NCBI GenBank assembly: GCA_950096895.1
Contig: CATNBF010000007.1
Coordinates: 1 to 48,593 of the forward strand
DNA length: 48,593 nt
Source of the DNA: an uncultured bacterium
GTDB taxonomy: Bacteria; Pseudomonadota; Alphaproteobacteria; Rs-D84
Direction: 5' to 3'
Below, one piece after another: positions 28,597-37,648 of this stretch. The stretch's first letter is position 1. Each line of letters begins with the position of its first letter. The notes below the pieces were generated by a model. It saw only the letters and a program-made list of their open reading frames with translations, did not search any database and had not been told where the DNA came from. The translations under genes were made by a program, and so were the position numbers.

Positions 28597-28892
28597 GTAC
28601 GAACCTTGGGTGATTTTTTCGTATTTTTTTTCTGTTTCTGGGGGGGACACAGCTGGGAAAACGCATCCAAAACCGAATCGGTCGTTTCAGATATCATTTC
28701 ATCCAATGGCCGTTCCAGGTCAATTTGCGACTTGATATTTTCAGATGCATCAGAAATCCGCCATATAAATTCACGAATGGCCCGAACCGCACGCCCAATC
28801 CACCGGGCGACGTCCGGCCAATAGCGCGTTGGAATAACAATCACCCCAACCAGCATAATCACCAAAAATTCGCCCCAGCTGATGCCGAACAT
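28593..28892 (-). CDS. tatB: Sec-independent translocase TatB
   Basis: MFGISWGEFLVIMLVGVIVIPTRYWPDVARWIGRAVRAIREF. Confidence 0.88.
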   Translation of the reverse strand: MFGISWGEFLVIMLVGVIVIPTRYWPDVARWIGRAVRAIREFIWRISDASENIKSQIDLERPLDEMISETTDSVLDAFSQLCPPQKQKKNTKKSPKVRT

Positions 28893-28903
28893 ATATACCC
28901 CAA

Positions 28904-29515
28904 TTAATCATAAAACGAATCGCCACCCGACGTCGATATGGTCTTGTGCCGACTGATTTGGAAATAGTTTTTATCAAAGTCTGTTTTCTTTGCCAATGTC
29001 CCAAACGCAACATCTGTTTTTGCGCCCGTCGCATCTTCTACGGTCCAAGAATTCAACCGCACCGGATTTTTATCAAAAACCACTGTCATGTTACCAACAC
29101 CTTCTTGGCCACGCAGATTCATCTTTAATGAAAACGTTTTTCCCGCGTCGACCGTTTCCGACACATGAATATCGGCGTTTTGCAAATCAATATTTTTGCG
29201 CACCAAGATGCCGGCCGGCGTGCTGGTAATCGGCACAGTTGTAATTTGATCCAATGATTTGTCAAAGAAATATAAATCAGTTCCATCAGCAATCAATTGG
29301 ATCGGCATATTTTTATAATCCAAACGCACCCGCCCGGGCCGCAACATGGAAAAAGTCCCCCGCTGCTGCTGGCCGGATGATGTCTGAACAAAATCCCCCA
29401 TCAATCCAGTGATAGAATTCAGATATGTTTCTGCCTGATTAATCAGTTTCGTATCCACGGTCGCATGGGCCCCAGATGTAAATAAAACGCATAATGCAAT
29501 AATTAATTTTCTCAT
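28904..29515 (-). CDS. lolA: outer-membrane lipoprotein carrier LolA-like
   Basis: AETYLNSITGLMGDFVQTSSGQQQRGTFSMLRPGRVRLDY. Confidence 0.85.
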   Translation of the reverse strand: MRKLIIALCVLFTSGAHATVDTKLINQAETYLNSITGLMGDFVQTSSGQQQRGTFSMLRPGRVRLDYKNMPIQLIADGTDLYFFDKSLDQITTVPITSTPAGILVRKNIDLQNADIHVSETVDAGKTFSLKMNLRGQEGVGNMTVVFDKNPVRLNSWTVEDATGAKTDVAFGTLAKKTDFDKNYFQISRHKTISTSGGDSFYD

Positions 29516-29520
29516 GGTGA

Positions 29521-30471
29521 TTACTCCCCCTCAAACAGTTCTATTACCTGGGCACGAACACGATCTATCCGATCTTCGATCACACAACCGGCTGCATACG
29601 TGTGACCCCCGCCCCCCAATGCTGTTGCAATGTGGACAACGGGCCGCGTCCGACCGCGCAATGACACCCCGGTACGATTTTCCCGCTGCTGCTTTAACAA
29701 GACGATATATTCAACCCCCTTGATCTGGGCCAACAGATTAAAAATCAAATCCCCCCGACCATCTAAATTTTTATAATCACGTGCCATAACTGTTGCAATG
29801 GCCAGACGCCCCCCATAAAGAAATTCTGCCCGCGCAACCGCCGAGGCTTCGGCCTGAACACTCTTGGCGGGGCGATTATTCAACCCATCTGCCAGGCGAC
29901 GGATATTGGCCCCCATTGTGACCAAATCTGCCATAATTTGTAACGGCCGCGAATCTGCAATATATTTGAACATCCCCGTATCGGTCATTAACCCAATGGC
30001 CAATAAATTGACCACATCTGCGTCATGACGCCACTGGGCCGCCATCATCAATTCATAAATAATCTGGGCCGTGGCCGCCGCCGTGGTATCATTAATACAT
30101 AAATCACCCATTGGCGCATCATTTTGATGATGATCGATTTCAATACGAAACTGGGCGGCATTTACAATCGGCAATGCCCCCGCCAGATGCAGTGACGTTC
30201 CATAATCTAACATAATTGCCAGATCAAATGGTGTATTCGTATCCACCCGCCCAACATATCGCACATCCCCGCGCATTGGTACATTGTCCAGCGCATCGGG
30301 AATATTCCCATCATAAACACATACCGGCCGGATGCCAAAATTTAATTCAATCAATCGGGCCAAGGCCAGCATCGATGCCAATGAATCCCCATCTGGGTTT
30401 TTATGCCCTGTTATTACGATAGATTTGGCCGCCTGGACTTTTTCGGTAAAAATTTGTATTTGTTCATTCAT
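29521..30471 (-). CDS. DHH/DHHA1 phosphoesterase, NrnA-like
   Basis: GHKNPDGDSLASMLAL; IDHHQND; GGGGHTYAAG. Confidence 0.9.
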   Translation of the reverse strand: MNEQIQIFTEKVQAAKSIVITGHKNPDGDSLASMLALARLIELNFGIRPVCVYDGNIPDALDNVPMRGDVRYVGRVDTNTPFDLAIMLDYGTSLHLAGALPIVNAAQFRIEIDHHQNDAPMGDLCINDTTAAATAQIIYELMMAAQWRHDADVVNLLAIGLMTDTGMFKYIADSRPLQIMADLVTMGANIRRLADGLNNRPAKSVQAEASAVARAEFLYGGRLAIATVMARDYKNLDGRGDLIFNLLAQIKGVEYIVLLKQQRENRTGVSLRGRTRPVVHIATALGGGGHTYAAGCVIEDRIDRVRAQVIELFEGE

Positions 30472-30475
30472 TGTA

Positions 30476-32227
30476 TTATTCCACTGAAATGTCTTCTATA
30501 AAGAACTGGGCACTGATACGACCATTGTATTCGTTCTTTTTTAATTTTCCAACCATTGTTATATTAGTGCCGATATTCGCATCGTCCAGTAAAAAATCCC
30601 CAATCGGTGTTCCGACCAGATTAAACCCGACAAAGGCCAATGTTCCCCCACCACGTGTTGCAACCGTTCCCCGCAAATGTGCCCCCCGACCCATTGTGAC
30701 CGCGTTTTTTAATCGGGCCCCACGTAAAACCAACATTGGTTCGGGATTTCCTTGGCCAAATGGTTCCAATGCCGTCAACCGGTCAACCAAATCCATGGTC
30801 GCCGCACCGGCATCTAATTCTGCATCAACAATGATTTCACGCGTTGGCCGCACGCCCCCCAATTGCGCCACAACCGCATTTTCCAGAAAGTCACAAAATG
30901 CAGTCTCATTCTCGGGACGCAAGGTAAATCCCGCCGCTGCGGCATGTCCGCCACCTTCGTCCAAGATCCCGGCCCCCAATGCCGCATGAATAATCTGGCC
31001 CAAGTCAACCCCCGGAATTGATCGCCCAGACCCATTGATCACCCCACCGGCGCGCGTCGCCACACACGATGGCAGGTTATATTTATCTTTTAGACGGCCG
31101 GCAATAATCCCCATAACACCACCGTGCCAATTATCCCCACAGACAAACAAACTGCACCGGCCGGCATCAACCGATGCAGATGCCATATCACCTGCCGCCA
31201 ACATAATGGCATTTTGGATATCAATTCTGTCCTGGTTCATCTGATGTAATTTCGTGGCCAGATCCTGGGCAATCAATGGATTATCCGTCAACAGCAATTC
31301 CAACGCCGGGGCCGCCGAATCCAACCGCCCCGCCGCATTCAATCGGGGGCCAATTGCAAAACCGGCGGCGTATACAGATGGGGTCTTGATCGATGCCAAA
31401 TCCATTAAAACCCGCAGCCCCAAATTCTGGCGCAGCCCCAAGACCTTTAATCCCGTGGCAACAAACGCCCGATTAAGATGCACCAGCGGCATCGTATCGC
31501 AAATTGTCCCCAATGCCACCCAATCTAAATAATTCAATAAATTGACCCGGCGCAGCTTATCCTGAATTTCTGGTGAAACATCTGGGCGTGCTTTTAGTTC
31601 CCGATTAACCGCCACCAAGATTAAAAACGCCACCCCGACCCCCGCCAGGTATTCCAATCCCGATGTATCATCGGCCCGTTTGGGGTTAACCACGGCATCG
31701 GCCGCCGGCAATTCAGAATCCGGGGAATGATGATCTGTGATAACAACACGCATTCCTTGATTTTTGGCGTGTGCCACCTCTGCCCCGCCACTGATCCCAC
31801 AATCAACCGTAATCAGTAACCGGGCCCCAGATGCAACAATGTCATCAACCGCCCGAATATTCAAACCATAACCTTCGCCTTCGCGGGTGGGCAAATGCCA
31901 CATAACATCGGCCCCAATATCACGCAAATAACGCACAAACACCGCCGTAGATGTTATACCATCCACATCATAATCGCCATAGATCGCAATCTTGTCACCA
32001 CGCACAACCGCATCGGCAATAACCGATGCCGCCACACGGGCATCGGCCAGAACAAAGGGATCTGGCATATATTCTTTTATACTGGGGGACAAAAATTTTT
32101 CAATCTCACCCGGGTCGGTAATCCCACGCGCAGTTAAAATCCGTTGGATTAATTCATCCGTTGACGTGCATTCGGTTGTCTGGTCTGAATCATTATATAT
32201 CGGCACCATCCATGCCTGGCCCAGCAT
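30476..32227 (-). CDS. recJ: single-stranded-DNA exonuclease RecJ
   Basis: IYGDYDVDGITSTAV; ITVDCGISG; ITDHHSP; GGGHAAAAGF. Confidence 0.95.
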   Translation of the reverse strand: MLGQAWMVPIYNDSDQTTECTSTDELIQRILTARGITDPGEIEKFLSPSIKEYMPDPFVLADARVAASVIADAVVRGDKIAIYGDYDVDGITSTAVFVRYLRDIGADVMWHLPTREGEGYGLNIRAVDDIVASGARLLITVDCGISGGAEVAHAKNQGMRVVITDHHSPDSELPAADAVVNPKRADDTSGLEYLAGVGVAFLILVAVNRELKARPDVSPEIQDKLRRVNLLNYLDWVALGTICDTMPLVHLNRAFVATGLKVLGLRQNLGLRVLMDLASIKTPSVYAAGFAIGPRLNAAGRLDSAAPALELLLTDNPLIAQDLATKLHQMNQDRIDIQNAIMLAAGDMASASVDAGRCSLFVCGDNWHGGVMGIIAGRLKDKYNLPSCVATRAGGVINGSGRSIPGVDLGQIIHAALGAGILDEGGGHAAAAGFTLRPENETAFCDFLENAVVAQLGGVRPTREIIVDAELDAGAATMDLVDRLTALEPFGQGNPEPMLVLRGARLKNAVTMGRGAHLRGTVATRGGGTLAFVGFNLVGTPIGDFLLDDANIGTNITMVGKLKKNEYNGRISAQFFIEDISVE

Positions 32228-32296
32228 GGATTTCTCTACTATCTTTCTCAACGCTTCTACTCTTTTTTTTATTATCAAAAATATTATAAACAAAAA

Positions 32297-33901
32297 TTAC
32301 TTAAATAGCAATGGCAGGATACTATCAAGAATTTTTCCCGTTGTTGGAACCGCATTCCATGCCGCTGTGCGTAAACCAAAGGATTCTTTGGTGCCTTTGG
32401 GTTCATCCAAGATAACCAAAATCGTATATTGGGGGGCCGATGCCGGAAAGATTCCTGCAAACGCTGTCAGGTTTCTTTTCCGGTTAATTGTCCCGTCCGC
32501 ATTTATCTTTTCTGCGGTCGCGGTTTTTCCACCAATTTGAATCCCAGCCACACGGGCTTGCTTGCCACTGGTCTCTTCGGCGATGCGCACCATGACATCA
32601 CGTAAACGCGCGGAAATTTCATCACTGATAACGCGCGTACCATGCACCGCCCCAATCCCCCGCTTTTGCAGGGTGGGATAAATATAAATCCCCCCGTTTG
32701 TCATTGCATTAACCGCCAACAACAGATGCATCGGTGTTACCGATATCCCATGACCAAATGACACGGTTGCCCGTTCCACTGGCCCCCACTTGATGGGCAT
32801 TAATCCGCGTTCTGTCCGGCCAAATTCCAGGTCCAGCGCAGAATCCATATGTAACCGTTTCATAAAATCTTTTTGGGCCCCATCTGGCAAATCCAGGGCG
32901 ATTTGTGCACTGCCCACATTGCAAGAATGCAACATAATTTCTTCGATCGTCAAATGGGGACGTGGGGGCTTAAAACTGCGCACATCTTGCACCCGATGCG
33001 CCACACGACCAAATTTATCCAAAATCTTGAACGGTTCGGCAACATAGTATTCTTTATCAATCCCATTTTCCATGGCCAAGGCCGTGTTAAAGATCTTGAA
33101 AATAGATCCCATTTCAAAAACCCCGCGCATCGGCAAAAAGGTTCGATTGCGAATCGGATCGGCCCCCAAATTTTCTGGATCAAAATCCGGCAATGATACC
33201 ATCGCCACAATTTCCCCCGTACGCGAATTCATTAATATTCCCATCGCCCCAATGGCCTGGTACGTCTGTATGGCACGGGATAATTCTTCGTAAAAAACCG
33301 ATTGAATACGTGAATCCAATGACAAATGCAACGAATCAGAATTTTCTTGCAAATAATCGTCATAGGCCCGTTCAGCCCCTTCTAGGCCATGACCATCATT
33401 ACCTACAAATCCAACAACATGGGAAAACAAGCGACGCTTGGGATACCGGCGATCTTGAACTGCTTCGACCTCTAACCCGGCCAGCTTGGCATTTTTAATC
33501 ATATCCCGTTGATAATCTGTGGCCAATTTCTTGACATAAATAAAACGCCGTTTGGAATTAACCAGCTTTAATGCATCGGCCAAGGTATATTCATAGGGCA
33601 ATGCCGCATGAATCGCCCGCGCAACCGCATCACGATCTGTCACCCGGCCGGGCCGCAGTGTAATATGCCCCGACATGACATTCTTGGCCAAGATATCACC
33701 ATTTCTATCGGTAATGTCGGCCCGACTAACCGTCCATGCGGCATCAGCCCCACGCCGACGGGCATGATCTGTACCTTGGATTCCTAAATGCACCGTATAC
33801 CCGGCGAACAAGGCAAATACAATGGCAAAAATACCAAAAACAATATTAATGCGTGTCAAGGCCGTCCGATCCATGACGACCCCGCGCGTTGTATTGTTCA
33901 T
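32297..33901 (-). CDS. ftsI: FtsI-type transpeptidase (PBP3)
   Basis: SxxK GSIFKIFN, SxN SCN, KTA motif GGKTATAEK; DRNGDILAKN. Confidence 0.9.
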   Translation of the reverse strand: MNNTTRGVVMDRTALTRINIVFGIFAIVFALFAGYTVHLGIQGTDHARRRGADAAWTVSRADITDRNGDILAKNVMSGHITLRPGRVTDRDAVARAIHAALPYEYTLADALKLVNSKRRFIYVKKLATDYQRDMIKNAKLAGLEVEAVQDRRYPKRRLFSHVVGFVGNDGHGLEGAERAYDDYLQENSDSLHLSLDSRIQSVFYEELSRAIQTYQAIGAMGILMNSRTGEIVAMVSLPDFDPENLGADPIRNRTFLPMRGVFEMGSIFKIFNTALAMENGIDKEYYVAEPFKILDKFGRVAHRVQDVRSFKPPRPHLTIEEIMLHSCNVGSAQIALDLPDGAQKDFMKRLHMDSALDLEFGRTERGLMPIKWGPVERATVSFGHGISVTPMHLLLAVNAMTNGGIYIYPTLQKRGIGAVHGTRVISDEISARLRDVMVRIAEETSGKQARVAGIQIGGKTATAEKINADGTINRKRNLTAFAGIFPASAPQYTILVILDEPKGTKESFGLRTAAWNAVPTTGKILDSILPLLFK

Positions 33902-33924
33902 AATATCCCGCCCGATTTCAAACA

Positions 33925-34212
33925 TTATTCGCGTGCCTGTAATTCATCAACCGATATCGTTTTGTTAAACCCAATTACTTGGGCCTGGGGATTTAATCCC
34001 GTAACTAAATTACGCAAAATCTCGGGACGAACGTATGCGGCAAAGTTTGCCGCCGCCACCGCCGTTTCTTGCTGGGTCTTGATAATTTCATGACGCACAC
34101 TGTTACGGGCCTTGTTTTGAATCCGATAACTAACCTGTAATCCCCCGGTCAACATTAATACCGCCATAATCATCACGATACCAATATGAAACATTTTTTC
34201 GTCTTCGTTCAT
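33925..34212 (-). CDS. FtsL-like bitopic protein
   Basis: Short N-tail, one TM (MFHIGIVMIMAVLMLTGGL), helical periplasmic part; directly upstream of ftsI. Confidence 0.5.
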   Translation of the reverse strand: MNEDEKMFHIGIVMIMAVLMLTGGLQVSYRIQNKARNSVRHEIIKTQQETAVAAANFAAYVRPEILRNLVTGLNPQAQVIGFNKTISVDELQARE

Positions 34213-34238
34213 GTGCACCCCCAACGCGGCCTATTTTA

Positions 34239-34604
34239 TCATAAATTCTGTAAAAAACGAATCATTGAATTTACCCCGTTTAATCGCCCAGCCCCCAGCC
34301 CCAGATTCAATGCCGCAAAATCTGCCGCCAGATCTTGGTTGCGAATCGCTGCCGGGTCTTTGCCATCAACCATCGCAATCAATATTGCCAATATTCCCCG
34401 CACCAATGCGGCATCGGCATCACCATAAAACCGATTTCCATCCCGACAAATTATCGCCCGTGATGCGCATCCATCAATTTCTGTACACACCGCCCCGTCC
34501 GGCACAGACGCCAAATGCGCCCCCAGATCCATCACAAATTCCAGACGCATGACCGGATCATCAATCCCGGATAAAATACCTTTGATTTTTTCAAAATCTG
34601 TCAT
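34239..34604 (-). CDS. sufE: cysteine desulfuration protein SufE
   Basis: MRLEFVMDLGAHLA...TEIDGCASRAII; adjacent to sufS. Confidence 0.85.
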   Translation of the reverse strand: MTDFEKIKGILSGIDDPVMRLEFVMDLGAHLASVPDGAVCTEIDGCASRAIICRDGNRFYGDADAALVRGILAILIAMVDGKDPAAIRNQDLAADFAALNLGLGAGRLNGVNSMIRFLQNL

Positions 34605-34607
34605 GGG

Positions 34608-34919
34608 TTACCATCCCTGCTCTGTTAAATCTAATTCTAAACGCGCCGCATCGGACATTTTTGATATATCCCACGCCGGTTCCCAGACCAAATCAACACG
34701 CACATCCCGCTTTGTGGCACCGGCCACCGCATCACGAACAGACGCCAACAAATCTTCCATCATGGGGCACGTCGGACTGGTAAACGTCATGGTGATGACA
34801 ACTGGATTGGCGGTTTCATCAATATTGTATATTAACCCCAGATCCCATATATTTACCGGTATTTCTGGATCATAAACAGTTTTTAAGGCATCAATTATTT
34901 CTTGCTTGGTCACAGTCAT
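34608..34919 (-). CDS. SufT/PaaD-like MIP18 (DUF59) protein
   Basis: IIDALKTVYDPEIPVNIWDLGLIYNI...TFTSPTCPMMEDL. Confidence 0.92.
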   Translation of the reverse strand: MTVTKQEIIDALKTVYDPEIPVNIWDLGLIYNIDETANPVVITMTFTSPTCPMMEDLLASVRDAVAGATKRDVRVDLVWEPAWDISKMSDAARLELDLTEQGW

Positions 34920-34920
34920 T

Positions 34921-36039
34921 TTAATCAACAATCCCCCGAATAATTTCTTGGACACGATCAATATCATCTTGGGTATTCCATGGCCCAACAGATAAACGCG
35001 CACTGCCCGATATACCCATTGCGCGATGAACCCATGTTGCACACATATTTCCCACACGCATACATACATTATGCGCCCCCATACGCGCCCCAAAATCCAG
35101 CACATGCATATCACGCACCGTAAAAGACAATAACGCCGCCGCACGATTTGTTAATAAATTTATCCGGGGCAAACGTGATAACCCATCATGCAATTGCCCA
35201 ATGAAATTTGACGCCCCTGGCCACGCCACCCATTGATCAATCGCCATCCCCAAACCCGCAATCTGGGTCAAAGGCAATGTCCCTGATTCGAATCGTTCCG
35301 GTGCTGGATTTAATTGAAACTGACCATTTTCCAGGATTCTATTCACCATCCCGCCCCCAAATTTATCAACCGGAAAACGTTCAGGATCTTTGATATACAT
35401 AATGCCCAGACCGGTGTCTGCCCCGATTTTATGCCCCGAAAAACACATAAAGTCACAATCCCAGTTCAAAACATCGATGGGACAATGGGCCGCATATTGG
35501 GCCGCATCAACAATCGTGATCACCGCCGGATTTTTTTCACGCGCCCGGCGAATAATTTCCCCCACATCTTGCGCTTGCCCCAAGACATTTGACATGGCGG
35601 TAATAACCATAACATCATATGCCTCAATTTTATCACAATCAATATCAAATGCCGGATTTAATGCACATACCGTGATATCACATTGTCCAATATTGCCCAA
35701 ATGTTGCCACGGCATACGGGCACTATGATGATCTAAATCAGATACCGCAACAACCGGACGGTGACCTTGGAATTGATCCATGGCGCACACCATATGCACA
35801 ATCCGATTCATCGCATCGGTTGTCCCCGATGTAAAAATAACACCATTGATATCACCATTAATAAAACGTGCAACACGATTTCGGGCCGCCATCACCATAT
35901 GATCTGTGGCCATGGCACGGGCACATACCCCCCGCCCCGCATTGGCATAATCATGACGTAAAAAATCCATTTCACAACGGATAACCGCATCAGATTTTAA
36001 GGCACTTGCGGCCGCGTCTAAGTATATGATTTTATTCAT
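34921..36039 (-). CDS. sufS: cysteine desulfurase SufS
   Basis: IYLDAAASALKSDAV; FSGHKIGADTGLGIMY; start MNKIIYLDAAAS. Confidence 0.92.
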   Translation of the reverse strand: MNKIIYLDAAASALKSDAVIRCEMDFLRHDYANAGRGVCARAMATDHMVMAARNRVARFINGDINGVIFTSGTTDAMNRIVHMVCAMDQFQGHRPVVAVSDLDHHSARMPWQHLGNIGQCDITVCALNPAFDIDCDKIEAYDVMVITAMSNVLGQAQDVGEIIRRAREKNPAVITIVDAAQYAAHCPIDVLNWDCDFMCFSGHKIGADTGLGIMYIKDPERFPVDKFGGGMVNRILENGQFQLNPAPERFESGTLPLTQIAGLGMAIDQWVAWPGASNFIGQLHDGLSRLPRINLLTNRAAALLSFTVRDMHVLDFGARMGAHNVCMRVGNMCATWVHRAMGISGSARLSVGPWNTQDDIDRVQEIIRGIVD

Positions 36040-36111
36040 TTTATGATTTCTCTTGCATTTTACGATGATTATAATAAACTCAATCAAAATATCAATAAAA
36101 AGGAGAAAAAG

Positions 36112-36429
36112 ATGGCTTTGGAACATGCAAACGACACAAACTTTACAGAATTGGTTTCTGACGGGATAACATTGGTTGATTTCTGGGCGTCTTGGTGCGG
36201 CCCATGCCAAATGTTTGGTCCGATTTTTGAATCGGTATCAAATCAATATCCAGATGTTAATTTCGTGAAATTTGAAATTGACGAATCGAACCGCCGCACC
36301 CCTGCAAAATTCGGCATTCGCAGCATCCCCAGCGTTCTGGCATTCAAAAATGGCGAATTGGTAGAGGCGCGCACCGGTCTAATGGATGCCGAAACATTGG
36401 GCGCATGGATTATGGAATTAAAGGGTTAA
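36112..36429 (+). CDS. trxA: thioredoxin
   Basis: LVDFWASWCGPCQMFGPIFE. Confidence 0.95.
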   Translation: MALEHANDTNFTELVSDGITLVDFWASWCGPCQMFGPIFESVSNQYPDVNFVKFEIDESNRRTPAKFGIRSIPSVLAFKNGELVEARTGLMDAETLGAWIMELKG

Positions 36430-36431
36430 AA

Positions 36432-36854
36432 ATGTCTGGAACTGATTACAAGACAATTCAATTACCGCCAAAATATGTACCGAAAAAGTCGGAACCGTAC
36501 ATGTGTCCGGAACAATTGGCTTATTTTTACCAATTATTAATGGCACAACGCGAAGAATTGGTTAGCGACAAGGATTCGGTCTTGAACGGTGTTCGCGTAA
36601 CTGAAAAATCAGAAACGGTTGGCGATGATTTAGATAATGTTACCGTTGAACAAGAAATTATCATGAATCTGCATTTATCGCAGCGTGATAACAATCTGTT
36701 ACAAAAAATCAACGCGGCATTGGATCGTATTGCCAACGGCACATTCGGGTACAGCGTTGTATCCGGTGACGAAATTGGTCTGTCACGGATGTTGGCCCAA
36801 CCTTTGGCCACCATGACCATCGAAGAACGCGAAGAATACGAAAAACGGCGTTAA
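36432..36854 (+). CDS. DksA/TraR-family protein without cysteines
   Basis: IANGTFGYSVVSGDEIGLSRMLAQPLATMTIEEREEYEKRR. Confidence 0.85.
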   Translation: MSGTDYKTIQLPPKYVPKKSEPYMCPEQLAYFYQLLMAQREELVSDKDSVLNGVRVTEKSETVGDDLDNVTVEQEIIMNLHLSQRDNNLLQKINAALDRIANGTFGYSVVSGDEIGLSRMLAQPLATMTIEEREEYEKRR

Positions 36855-36861
36855 TAAAAAA

Positions 36862-36887
36862 ATCCCGGCAATGCCGGGATTTTTTTA
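36862..36887 (+). terminator. intrinsic terminator
   Basis: atcccggcaatgccgggatttttt. Confidence 0.9.
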
Positions 36888-36901
36888 TCCCTATAAATTA
36901 A

Positions 36902-37648
36902 TTAAAAATCAATTATACATCCGAACAGTACTGCAAAAAAGAAACATACCGTCCCCCCGATAACAAACAGATGCCATATGGCGTGTGAAAATTTCATCCG
37001 CCGCCACAGGTAAAAAATCACCCCCAGCGAATACGACAACCCACCCGCCAAGATAAACCACATCCCACGGGCCGAGATATGCCGCAACATCGCCGGCAAG
37101 ATAAACACCAACGTCCATCCCATCACCAGATAAAGCAATACCATCCATTTCGGTTGCTGGCGCGGATTTCTGATTTTCATAATAGACCCAAATATCACAA
37201 TCGCCCACAGAATACCAAATACCGTCCACCCCAGGCCCCCGCGTAAATTCACCAGGCAAAACGGCGTATATGTCCCCGCAATCAGCGCGTAAATTGCAAC
37301 ACTGTCCCAGACCTCAAAAAAACATTCGGATTTTTGTCCGATCATCGCATGGCACATGGTTGATCCAAAATAAAGCGTAAACATTGTTAATCCAAATATC
37401 GCGCACGATACAATTGCCCACGTATTATGGGTCAAGACGGCAAATACTTCTAATAAAACCAAGGCCGCCATCGCAATACCAATACCAATGCCATGGGTTA
37501 AAATATTCAAGACTTCTTCGGATCGCGTGCTAACCCGTTCCCAACGAAACAGTCCGGATGCCCGCATCACACGCAGCAAGCGATTCGCCCGCGCATCTTT
37601 TTTCACAGCTTTTAACTTTGTTTTAACTTGTTTTTTTGTTTTTGTCAT
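36902..37648 (-). CDS. hemolysin III / PAQR-family membrane protein
   Basis: EEVLNILTHGIGIGIA; YFGSTMCHAM; HAIWHLFVIGG. Confidence 0.92.
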   Translation of the reverse strand: MTKTKKQVKTKLKAVKKDARANRLLRVMRASGLFRWERVSTRSEEVLNILTHGIGIGIAMAALVLLEVFAVLTHNTWAIVSCAIFGLTMFTLYFGSTMCHAMIGQKSECFFEVWDSVAIYALIAGTYTPFCLVNLRGGLGWTVFGILWAIVIFGSIMKIRNPRQQPKWMVLLYLVMGWTLVFILPAMLRHISARGMWFILAGGLSYSLGVIFYLWRRMKFSHAIWHLFVIGGTVCFFFAVLFGCIIDF

